From: Nitrospirales bacterium
GTDB taxonomy: Bacteria > Nitrospirota > Nitrospiria > Nitrospirales > UBA8639
Direction of reading: 5' to 3'
Assembly: GCA_021604005.1 (NCBI GenBank)
Contig: BQIV01000002.1
Span: 1 to 64,000 of the forward strand
DNA length: 64,000 bases
The notes below the pieces were generated by a model. The model was not told the DNA's origin and ran no database searches. It worked only from the letters and a program-made list of their open reading frames with translations. A program made the translations under genes and the position numbers. Of this stretch, positions 56,990-64,000 are shown piece by piece (position 1 is the stretch's first letter; the number at the start of each line of letters is the position of its first letter).

Positions 56990-56998
56990 AATTATCTC

Positions 56999-57263
56999 TC
57001 AATCTCCAGATAACGTACACATTGGTCTAAAAATACTCACAAGTCTGTGAGTAAGATTTTCAATCAGGATTGTGTGCACTCCAACCCGCTTTCCAGACAC
57101 GCTATCATTCATTGAATCACCGACACACGCCATTTCGTGATGAGCAAAATCCAAACGTGTCTGGACAAGTAAGAGTCCTTCCTGATCTGTCTTATGTCGA
57201 GATGCTCAATTTTTCGAGCAGCATTTCGAGTGCCTGTTTTGTGTCGTCCGAAAATAGTGCCAT
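56999..57263 (-). pseudogene. Relic of a HAD-superfamily phosphatase
   Basis: The last 65 or so codons read HKTDQEGLLLVQTRLDFAHH, EMACVGDSMNDSVSGKRVGV and HTIL. This is the C-terminal end of a phosphoglycolate-phosphatase-like HAD protein (GDSxxD motif kept). Upstream, in another frame, MALFSDDTKQALEMLLEKLS fits the preceding strand and helix. A stop and frameshift separate the pieces and the N-terminal DxDGT half is missing. It lies between two methyltransferase genes in the 458-base gap 56990-57447; no other gene is seen there. Confidence 0.65.
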
Positions 57264-57447
57264 GATTTACTCTCGAGAAGTTATACTCTGAATACATGCA
57301 ATCGTATCCGACATTCCGATCGATTTCCTGATACGTTCACACTCAAAGTGGACAACTAAGTGATAAACTTCCGATAAAGCCAATTGGATATATCCATAAT
57401 CATTGGACTTCACCCTTGCAATACGCCATTCATAACCGTATCTGTTG

Positions 57448-58110
57448 TTATTCGAAAAAAATATTGGAGTAATCTCCGGTGTACCCAGCTTGCTGATAGA
57501 TCCAACGCCATTCTTCTGGCGTATGAAACGCCCGGCATGTCAATTGCCAATACATGAGGTTCACCTTCTCCCGCTCATTTCGATACGCCTCTACCACCAC
57601 ATATTTCGAACCTCGTGAGACGCGCTCTATCTCACTTAGGGCACGACTCAACTGGTAGTTATACAGGTTGTGCAATGTATTCACTGAATACACAAAATCA
57701 AAGGATTGGTCATTGAATGGAAGATTCTCTGCTTTCGCTAGTTGAAGACAGCCTTGAAGTTCAGGTTTAGCCGTTTGGATCCCGTATCGAGACGCATCTA
57801 TCCCCACCACTGTAGCGTTCGAAAGGAGTTGGGTGAATTCATACAACAAAAAGCCTCGCCCACAACCAACATCAAGAATGCAAGCATTTTGAGAAAGTCC
57901 GTAATGACGAATCATCGCCTCCGCAACTGCTCGCCATCGACCATCATAACGATATCCACCGTATCCATATCTCCGATCTCCATCCCAGTATTCCTTCCCA
58001 AAACGAGTGGCCACCTCGGCACAGACCGTCTTGTCATGCTCAACCACCCGCTGCAAGTAATTTCGTTTACTCACAGTATGTAGAGACGAAATAAAGTCAA
58101 TACATTCCAT
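57448..58110 (-). CDS. Class I SAM-dependent methyltransferase
   Basis: A 220-residue protein. Motif I is ACILDVGCGRGFLLYEF (about residue 76), followed by VVGIDASRYGIQTAKPEL, LPFNDQSFDFVYSVNTLHNL and SEIERVSRGSKYVVVEAY. A Tyr/Gly/Arg-rich segment (DRRYGYGGYRYDGRW) precedes the fold and is common in methyltransferases of glycan clusters. It is 12 bases after the epimerase gene and is the last intact gene of the split-transketolase operon. Confidence 0.83.
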   Translation of the reverse strand: MECIDFISSLHTVSKRNYLQRVVEHDKTVCAEVATRFGKEYWDGDRRYGYGGYRYDGRWRAVAEAMIRHYGLSQNACILDVGCGRGFLLYEFTQLLSNATVVGIDASRYGIQTAKPELQGCLQLAKAENLPFNDQSFDFVYSVNTLHNLYNYQLSRALSEIERVSRGSKYVVVEAYRNEREKVNLMYWQLTCRAFHTPEEWRWIYQQAGYTGDYSNIFFE

Positions 58111-58122
58111 ATCACAAATTAG

Positions 58123-59112
58123 TTAGGGTTGATGTTGATATTCCATCGGATATTGTACGATCATTTCCCAATGGCGCTTACTCCAATCAATGACGTCCAC
58201 AATACCTTCATGAAATGCAATTGAAGGAGTCCAACTCAATTCCGTCTTAGCCTTACCAGAGTCAATCACATAGGCAGAATCTTGTCCCACTCGTTCTTCC
58301 ACTTGATAAACAGCTTTCTCAAAATTGATGCTCAATCGTTCGCTAATTGTCCGAACCACATCTCGAACAGTTATTCCTTCATCAGGTGAAAGATGATAGA
58401 TTTGCCCAATCTTCCCACGTTCCAAAACAGCGAGTTCACCTTGAGAAACATCTCTAATATGAATATAGGACTTTACGGCCTTCCCACCACCATGCAATGA
58501 CACTTGCTTCCCCGAACGAAAATAAATTACGGATCGAGGGATAATCTTATGGAGCTGCTGTCGAGCCCCATACACGTTGGTAGCCCGAACCATGAGCAAA
58601 GGAAATCCAAACTCTTTATGATACAAATGGAGCAACGTATCAGCCGCAGCCTTAGAGGCAGCGTAGGGCGTGCTCGGATTAAGCGGAGCGTCTTCCTTTA
58701 CTGTCCCGACACACGAACCATAGACTTCGGGAGATGAAATATGCAGATATTTCTCTAAATACTTTTGTTTCCGCAAATGATTGACAAGTTTGGCCAATGA
58801 CACATTGTTCGTTTCATACCAATGTTCTGGATGATTCCAACTCAGTGCGACCTCACTCTGTGCTGCAAAGTTGACAATGTAATTGGGCTGCTCAGTGTCT
58901 AAGAGCCTCAATACTTCATCCATTTGAGAATTCAAATCAAGTTGATGAAATTGATACCGCGAAAGTTCGTGTCGACCATAAAACCTTAAAAACATTGGTG
59001 ACTTTTCAGGGGAACGACTAATTCCAATAACCGAATATTCACCATGATCAAGGAGAAGGTCAATAAAATCTTGCCCTGAGAATGAATTGCTTCCCAGTAC
59101 GACAACTTTCAT
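58123..59112 (-). CDS. NAD-dependent epimerase/dehydratase (extended SDR)
   Basis: A 329-residue nucleotide-sugar enzyme. ATG 59112 is chosen: it overlaps the upstream stop as ATGA, and the Rossmann motif (VVLGSNSFSGQDFIDLLL) starts right after it. The active site is in TPYAASKAAADTLLHLY (Tyr-x3-Lys), with the upstream motif HISSPEVYG where 4,6-dehydratases have (S/T)DEVYG. Also seen: VRATNVYGARQQLHKIIPR and SYIHIRDV. It looks most like a dTDP-glucose 4,6-dehydratase relative, but the Asp-to-Pro change makes a dehydratase role uncertain; an epimerase is possible. Confidence 0.85.
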   Translation of the reverse strand: MKVVVLGSNSFSGQDFIDLLLDHGEYSVIGISRSPEKSPMFLRFYGRHELSRYQFHQLDLNSQMDEVLRLLDTEQPNYIVNFAAQSEVALSWNHPEHWYETNNVSLAKLVNHLRKQKYLEKYLHISSPEVYGSCVGTVKEDAPLNPSTPYAASKAAADTLLHLYHKEFGFPLLMVRATNVYGARQQLHKIIPRSVIYFRSGKQVSLHGGGKAVKSYIHIRDVSQGELAVLERGKIGQIYHLSPDEGITVRDVVRTISERLSINFEKAVYQVEERVGQDSAYVIDSGKAKTELSWTPSIAFHEGIVDVIDWSKRHWEMIVQYPMEYQHQP

Positions 59113-60167
59113 AGGCACACTCCACTCGGCTCGCAATAATCAAAGACTGTTCCACGAATCAAATTTTGCTTCAGTATTGGCTCTATAAACTGTTTAGCTT
59201 TTTGAAATTGACCACGTTTAACTTTTTCATCCTTAAGCATACCGCCCGCAAAAACACGGCGCTTTGCTCCAATGGGCAAAAATTCATTGAGAAGAATGCA
59301 TGCCCATTTTATTTGATAGAGCGGAAACAACATCTTCGCCCGCTTCTGATGCTGCTCTGATTCTGGCAACTCGCTCGTGACATGTTGCACGAACACGTCG
59401 AACCACTTGACCGACACAGGAACCTCTGGCTGGCAGAAAAAATCACACACAAGTTTTGCAGGGTCATCCCATCCGGCATATTCAAAATCAATAAACCGAA
59501 GAGTAGCATTCACCCCAAGTAACGCGTTGTGAAACCCAAGATCCGACGGAGAGAGACATCGTTCCGACATGCTCAATATCTTGCCATAGGCTGCAGAGGT
59601 TATTGAGGACAAGACTTTTTGTTTTTCGTTTTCCCAGCATGGAAACAACGTCGATCGAATAAATTCCCATACCCTACGCTCGAAAGGCGTGGATGTCTGA
59701 ACCGACTCTAACCGCTTCACCCGTTTCTCGATACAATACACATGCTCAGCAATACTAAAGCACGACTCTGATGCTGCTGGAAGACTTAAGGCTCGCTTAC
59801 GATGCTTTTGACGATTTATCATCTGCACAAATTTTATTACTTGCTTCAGATAGGCAAGACACACTTCGTCTCGTAAGATTTTTCGACCAGGAATGTCCTC
59901 AAAAAATGTTACTCCTACCTCTTCCTCATAAATGAACGGCCAAGGCACATCACGAATTCCTGCATCCCAGATGAATCTGGAGAAATCGTACTCAGTTCGT
60001 TGACGCTTTCGAGTATCCCCTGGATCGTTGAAGTATTGTTTCGCGACCAATGTACAATCATTCGCCTGCACTCTCCATACTCGATTATTCCTTCCTCCTG
60101 ACAGTTCATCAATTGTCGACACTCCAGTCACACCATGCTTTTCCAACATGGCTGTGATTGGAGGCAT
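59109..60167 (-). CDS. Aminoglycoside-phosphotransferase-like (APH) small-molecule kinase
   Basis: A 352-residue protein of the APH/choline kinase fold, starting at ATG 60167, which overlaps the HAD gene stop by one base (TAATG). ELSGGRNNRVWRV forms the nucleotide loop and LVAKQY gives the ATP lysine. The catalytic loop is LSPSDLGFHNALL (Asp about 209, Asn about 214), where the usual His before the Asp is Ser. IDFEYAGWDDPA gives the metal Asp (about 227). In a sugar operon it probably phosphorylates a sugar rather than an antibiotic. Confidence 0.83.
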   Translation of the reverse strand: MPPITAMLEKHGVTGVSTIDELSGGRNNRVWRVQANDCTLVAKQYFNDPGDTRKRQRTEYDFSRFIWDAGIRDVPWPFIYEEEVGVTFFEDIPGRKILRDEVCLAYLKQVIKFVQMINRQKHRKRALSLPAASESCFSIAEHVYCIEKRVKRLESVQTSTPFERRVWEFIRSTLFPCWENEKQKVLSSITSAAYGKILSMSERCLSPSDLGFHNALLGVNATLRFIDFEYAGWDDPAKLVCDFFCQPEVPVSVKWFDVFVQHVTSELPESEQHQKRAKMLFPLYQIKWACILLNEFLPIGAKRRVFAGGMLKDEKVKRGQFQKAKQFIEPILKQNLIRGTVFDYCEPSGVCL

Positions 60168-60802
60168 TAGGCCGTCGTTACGCATCGATTTGACCACTCA
60201 CTCAACATGCACTGCAGAAACTCTCTCCAACTCCCTACTCGCGCCAAACCCTGGAATGAACTCGTGCGCTGATGTGGGTCAAACAAGACCCGATGCACTG
60301 AAGAAGGAAACTCTACACTCAGCAAAAACTCAGGAAGATCATCTAGAAACACGTCGCATTTCAGCGATCTAATGCGGTAGCATTTCCCAGTGGCGGTCGG
60401 TTCAAAGAACACCCGATCTTCTGAAAGCCCATACTTCTCTTGGCACATGAATCCTTGTTGAAACATCCATTCCAACGCTGACTCATGAAGATTGTACTGT
60501 GTTCCCTGATATGGAAATTGTGTCTTATGACTCACGACATAGATAGATATGTCTGCTTTTCTACAATGAGACAAAAACTCGAATACGCCAGGAAATGGAA
60601 TCGCTCTTTTCAGGAAAGGACCATACGCTCGTGATTGTAGCTCCGTCCAAAAATTTTCCTTTCCAATATGGCGCAAATAGTCTCGTATCGCAGTTTTCGT
60701 AGGCGGAATGCTGTTGGGCACTAATTTCTCTTCGATCGCCATTTGTTGAAACAACGCATCATACGAAACAATCGTATTATCAAAATCTAGACCAACGATC
60801 AT
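60167..60802 (-). CDS. HAD-superfamily hydrolase (sugar phosphatase candidate)
   Basis: A 211-residue HAD protein with the nucleophile motif GLDFDNTIVSYDALF at the N-terminus, motif II in ISIYVVSHKTQ (about residue 93) and the acidic motif IV in CDVFLDDLPEFL. It is therefore a probable phosphatase for a sugar phosphate. It is 20 bases after the dehydrogenase and coupled to the kinase. This pair of opposing activities (HAD and APH) resembles the phosphatase and kinase steps of nucleotide-heptose routes; that comparison is inference. Confidence 0.8.
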   Translation of the reverse strand: MIVGLDFDNTIVSYDALFQQMAIEEKLVPNSIPPTKTAIRDYLRHIGKENFWTELQSRAYGPFLKRAIPFPGVFEFLSHCRKADISIYVVSHKTQFPYQGTQYNLHESALEWMFQQGFMCQEKYGLSEDRVFFEPTATGKCYRIRSLKCDVFLDDLPEFLLSVEFPSSVHRVLFDPHQRTSSFQGLARVGSWREFLQCMLSEWSNRCVTTA

Positions 60803-60822
60803 CTTGAGCTCATCATCAGGAA

Positions 60823-61860
60823 CTAGGCGACCATCTTAAGCAATGGTCTCAAGGTCTTTCCTTGCTCTAGGTCACTAATCGCTTGATTCACATTTAGTAG
60901 CGAATATGGTTCATCTTGGAGCCAGTCGAACGTTAGGGAACGTGAAGCAATCAATCTTGCATATCGCTCGAAATCTCGATCAGGAATGCTGTCGCCTCCC
61001 CAAGTGCCTCGTAATTGCTTTCCACTATTAAGCTCTTTGGGATTTATTTTCATGTTCCGCCCATGTTTGGCATTACCAACGATAACCGCAATTCCCCCCT
61101 GAGAACGAACGGCCGACAATGCCATCTCCATCACGGTCGTTTGCCCACTGCATTCAATCGCGACATCCACGCCACGAGGGAAAATCTTGTGAATCTCCTC
61201 TAGAGAGTTGTGCTCTGTCGCATCAATACAATGTGTTGCACCAATACGCTCGGCTGTTTTTAACCGTTCCTTTCGCAGGTCGATTGCAACGATAGGGTAG
61301 GCTCCACTAAGACACGCTCCCGCTACAGCAAAACTTCCTACACCCCCAACACCAAACACGGCAAGACTATTCCCTGGACGAAGAGTAGCGGTATTCAAGA
61401 CCGCTCCGACTCCTGTAGGAACTGCACATCCAAGAAACGCTCCATCTGATAATCCAATAGTGTCTGGCAAAATTGTGAGTCGGTTTTCGCTCACGACAGT
61501 ATATTGACTGAATGTCGTGACTCCTCCGGCATTCACTTTATGTCCATTCCATTCGTATACAGTTCCTGGTACATCGGCTCCAGTTCCTTTTATCCATGAC
61601 AATATGACTCGCTGACCCACCTTAACCTTACGAACTCCCGCCCCAACTTCAAGTACGGTTCCGCTCCCCTCATGACCCAAACAATGCGGCAAAAACGGAT
61701 CAGCTCCACGATATCCATTGCACTCCAAAAGTTGAGTGTGACACACACCACTATATGCCATTTCAACTAAAACTTGGCCAGGGGCCAGCTTGGGTATTTC
61801 AAGATCTTCGATAGCAAGCGGCCTTCCGGTTTCGACAAGAATAGCTGCGACTGTCTTCAT
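60823..61860 (-). CDS. Zinc-dependent alcohol dehydrogenase (MDR family)
   Basis: A 345-residue medium-chain dehydrogenase. Catalytic-zinc ligands are in YSGVCHTQLLECNGYRG (Cys) and LPHCLGHEGSGTVLEVG (His-Glu). The NAD(P) motif is LAVFGVGGVGSFAV (about residue 171). The four-cysteine structural-zinc lobe of classical alcohol dehydrogenases is absent, replaced by a short loop (GADVPGTVYEWNGHKVNAGG). The ATG overlaps the end of the transketolase C-terminal gene (ATGA), so the enzyme probably oxidises or reduces its product. Confidence 0.88.
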   Translation of the reverse strand: MKTVAAILVETGRPLAIEDLEIPKLAPGQVLVEMAYSGVCHTQLLECNGYRGADPFLPHCLGHEGSGTVLEVGAGVRKVKVGQRVILSWIKGTGADVPGTVYEWNGHKVNAGGVTTFSQYTVVSENRLTILPDTIGLSDGAFLGCAVPTGVGAVLNTATLRPGNSLAVFGVGGVGSFAVAGACLSGAYPIVAIDLRKERLKTAERIGATHCIDATEHNSLEEIHKIFPRGVDVAIECSGQTTVMEMALSAVRSQGGIAVIVGNAKHGRNMKINPKELNSGKQLRGTWGGDSIPDRDFERYARLIASRSLTFDWLQDEPYSLLNVNQAISDLEQGKTLRPLLKMVA

Positions 61861-62813
61861 CTAACCAACTCCAGTTGTTTTGCATTTTGTTTTTTACATG
61901 TGCGTGACAATACGACATTCATGATCTTATGAGGGGTCAGCCCGAAGTAGTCACGCGCGAACTCATGCCCACCCGCCTCATGAAGGAATACATCATCGGT
62001 TCCAATGCAGATCAATTGTGTACCAAGCAACTGACGTTCTACCTGCCACTCGGCAATACTTCCACCCAATCCACCTTTACAACTATGTTCCTCAACCGTG
62101 ACAACCGTTGGAAACTTCGAGAATGTCTCACGAAGGAACTCTTGTTCCAAGGGTTTAACTGTATGCATGCTCACGACTTGAGTTGACACGTTTCGCCGCT
62201 GCAATAATGCAGCAGCTTCCATGGCTACAGGAAGGACATTACCGGTGCTGATTAAACAAACATCTCGCCCAGGTTTTACAATAAGACTTTTGCCTATGGT
62301 CATCTTAGGTTGATCTGTATGAACCACTGGTTCACCCTTTTTCCCCAGTCGAATATAGACTGGACCATCATGAGCAACAGCAGCACGAACAAGTTCCTGA
62401 ACCTCCCATGGGTCACCAGGGCATACCACCGTCATTTCGGGAAGCGCTTTGAGCAATGCGATATCTTCACAGGCATGATGGGTAGCCCCATTGGCAGCAT
62501 ATGCAAGACCAGCTCCAACACCAACAATCACCACTGACGCACGGTGATAGCATAGATCCACTCGAATTTGCTCTAAACAACGAGTGGTCGAAAATGATGC
62601 AATCGTATAAGTCAGAGGTTTCATTCCAGCCAACGCAAGGCCTCCGGCAACACCTATCATATTTGCTTCCGCCACACCACAGTTCACAAATCTATTGGGA
62701 TAACGGTCCTGAAAGGTATCAAAGAGATGATTACCAATATCGCCTGTCAGCAACACAAGACGCGTATCGTCTTCTGCCAATTGCGTCACAGTCTCTGCAA
62801 ACGCATTCCTCAT
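61857..62813 (-). CDS. Transketolase-like protein, C-terminal subunit
   Basis: A 318-residue protein with the pyrimidine-binding and C-terminal domains of transketolase/DXPS. Seen: LLTGDIGNHLFDTFQDRYP, RFVNCGVAEANMIGVAGGLA (with the glutamate that activates thiamine diphosphate), ATHHACEDIALLKALPEMTV and VEEHSCKGGLGGSIAEW. It pairs with the N-terminal subunit upstream (ATGA overlap) to form one split enzyme. Two-carbon transfer to a sugar precursor is the likely reaction; the substrate is unknown. Confidence 0.9.
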   Translation of the reverse strand: MRNAFAETVTQLAEDDTRLVLLTGDIGNHLFDTFQDRYPNRFVNCGVAEANMIGVAGGLALAGMKPLTYTIASFSTTRCLEQIRVDLCYHRASVVIVGVGAGLAYAANGATHHACEDIALLKALPEMTVVCPGDPWEVQELVRAAVAHDGPVYIRLGKKGEPVVHTDQPKMTIGKSLIVKPGRDVCLISTGNVLPVAMEAAALLQRRNVSTQVVSMHTVKPLEQEFLRETFSKFPTVVTVEEHSCKGGLGGSIAEWQVERQLLGTQLICIGTDDVFLHEAGGHEFARDYFGLTPHKIMNVVLSRTCKKQNAKQLELVR

Positions 62814-63613
62814 ATACGCATTAACTCCGCAACTGCAGAGGATAACTCTTCGTCATTTGGTACACGGTAATGCCAATTATTATCGTCTTCCATAAACGAT
62901 ATTCCTTTACCTTTGACCGTATGGGCGACAATGACCACAGGCTTTCCAGTGTTATCTGGTATGTCACGAAATACATCTGCCAACTCCAGAGAGTCATGAC
63001 CATTTACTTCGTACACACTCCATCCAAATGCTTTCCATTTTTGCGCTAGAGGCTTTAACTTCATAACCTCGTCACTTCGCCCGGTCGCCTGCCATTTGTT
63101 GTAATCAATGATTACAACAAGAGATTCCAAGTTATGGGCCGAAGCAAACAGTGCTCCTTCCCATGTTGATCCTTCATTGCATTCCCCATCACTCAACAAT
63201 ACGAACACCCGATACATTCGATTTTGCATTCTTGCAGCTAAACTTATCCCGCTAGCAACCGAAAGACCGTGCCCCAAAGAACCAGAACCTATTTCCACAC
63301 CAGGAACACAATAGGGGCTTGGATGTTCCGGCAAACAGCTACCCGATTGTGCATAGGTATTGAGAACATCCAAGGGGAAAAATCCTCGATGAGCCAACGT
63401 CGCATACAGAGCACTCGCCGCATGACCTTTACTCAGAATGAACCGATCTCGATCCGGATCTTGATAATTGCTAGGATCAATCCGAAGAACTCCACGATAC
63501 AATACTTCCAGAATATCCACACAACTTAATGCGGACCCCAAATGAGGCGTCCTCGCTTGATGTGACATACGAACGACTTCGCTTCTGAGAATAGTGGCAA
63601 TATTCTTCATCAC
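62810..63613 (-). CDS. Transketolase-like protein, N-terminal (TPP-binding) subunit
   Basis: A 267-residue protein carrying the thiamine-diphosphate-binding half. Seen: RMSHQARTPHLGSALSCVDI, RFILSKGHAASALYATLAHR, GSGSLGHGLSVASGISLA and the TPP motif LSDGECNEGSTWEGALFA-NHN-like IIDYNKWQATG. Split transketolases are common in secondary sugar pathways. The gene begins 5 bases after the upstream epimerase stop and is coupled to its partner. A housekeeping role is unlikely in this context. Confidence 0.91.
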   Translation of the reverse strand: MMKNIATILRSEVVRMSHQARTPHLGSALSCVDILEVLYRGVLRIDPSNYQDPDRDRFILSKGHAASALYATLAHRGFFPLDVLNTYAQSGSCLPEHPSPYCVPGVEIGSGSLGHGLSVASGISLAARMQNRMYRVFVLLSDGECNEGSTWEGALFASAHNLESLVVIIDYNKWQATGRSDEVMKLKPLAQKWKAFGWSVYEVNGHDSLELADVFRDIPDNTGKPVVIVAHTVKGKGISFMEDDNNWHYRVPNDEELSSAVAELMRI

Positions 63614-63618
63614 ACACC

Positions 63619-64000
63619 CTACGTAAGTACTAACGACTGCATTCTCTTAATGTTGTAATACTTATCATCACTCATCGAGTTTCTTATACGCCCCGCTGCA
63701 AATGCACCAACCAGATCTTCCACTGCCTGTCCCACAGTGTGCTTGGGAACAAATCCCAATTCTCGGCGAATCTTTTCCGACGAAATGTGATACGAGCGAT
63801 GATCATTGGTGTCCGTATAAATAATTTCCACATCGGGTCCAACTTTACTCTGCACCATCGCGGCAATGTCTGATACGCAATGATTATGATAGCCAGCATT
63901 GAAAACCTGCCCATTAATTTTCTCAGACGGCCAATTCAAGGATTGTGTGTACACCTCAACCATGTCTTGAATATGAATATTCGGCCTTTTTTGCTTACCA
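63619..64000 (-). CDS. NAD-dependent epimerase/dehydratase, C-terminal part (cut by window edge)
   Basis: The frame is open to the window end and encodes at least 126 residues of an extended SDR. KRPNIHIQDMVEVYTQSL, GQVFNAGYHNHCVSDIA and the tail YHISSEKIRRELGFVPKHTV are typical of the substrate-binding half of nucleotide-sugar epimerases. The NAD-binding N-terminus lies outside the window. It is the first gene seen of the split-transketolase operon. Confidence 0.82.
   Translation of the reverse strand, partial: GKQKRPNIHIQDMVEVYTQSLNWPSEKINGQVFNAGYHNHCVSDIAAMVQSKVGPDVEIIYTDTNDHRSYHISSEKIRRELGFVPKHTVGQAVEDLVGAFAAGRIRNSMSDDKYYNIKRMQSLVLT

Noticed and set aside
1-64000. tRNA, rRNA, CRISPR arrays and riboswitches
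   Set aside because: Both strands were scanned by eye for the usual hallmarks and none was convincing; a covariance-model search would be needed to exclude small RNAs.

Overview
The window comes from a Gram-negative, flagellated bacterium. It carries a complete-looking lipid A/outer-membrane gene block and a flagellin operon. The gene order (lpxK-waaA-acyltransferase-msbA-lpxB-Gfo/Idh-lpxI-lpxA-fabZ-ompH-bamA, then lon-thiL) and use of LpxI rather than LpxH fit a deep-branching lineage. I favour the Nitrospira group (Nitrospirota), but that is inference from gene content, not an identification. No rRNA, tRNA or CRISPR array was seen.

Layout. (1) 204-12664, minus strand: lipid A and outer-membrane biogenesis, read from bamA towards lpxK. 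The acyltransferase of this operon is frameshifted at a run of nine A's. (2) 13127-18646, plus strand: lon, thiL, a DUF2062 membrane protein and an HD phosphohydrolase. (3) 18742-21445, minus: a CsgG-like lipoprotein, a PilZ protein and a tiny stand-alone H-box protein. (4) 21919-25507, minus: flagellar filament operon fliC-flaG-fliD-fliS-fliT-like, with a clear sigma-28 promoter in front of fliC and a strong hairpin between fliC and flaG. (5) 25752-33420, minus: a hypothetical protein and five glycosyltransferases (two GT9, three CgeB-like; one of the latter has a Maf-like N-terminus), which sit right behind the flagellin genes and probably glycosylate flagellin. (6) 33766-44958: a patchwork of methyltransferases, two duplicated radical SAM/SPASM proteins, two FkbM methyltransferase paralogues and gmd, with wide gaps and IS relics. 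(7) 44959-64000, minus: an IS3 wreck, an AT-rich formyltransferase/FemAB-like pair, two giant multi-domain glycosyltransferases with TPRs, a WbuC cupin, a DegT aminotransferase, methyltransferases, a HAD relic, and a tightly packed sugar pathway: epimerase, split transketolase, alcohol dehydrogenase, HAD phosphatase, APH-like kinase and a second epimerase.

How it fits together. Region 1 makes lipid A-Kdo, flips it (MsbA) and supplies BamA/OmpH for outer-membrane proteins. Regions 4-5 make the flagellar filament and probably decorate it. Regions 6-7 look like a surface-polysaccharide (O-antigen type) locus rich in methylation, amination and N-formylation, assembled by duplication and IS-associated rearrangement. 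Its least explained part is the split-transketolase sugar operon at 58123-64000.
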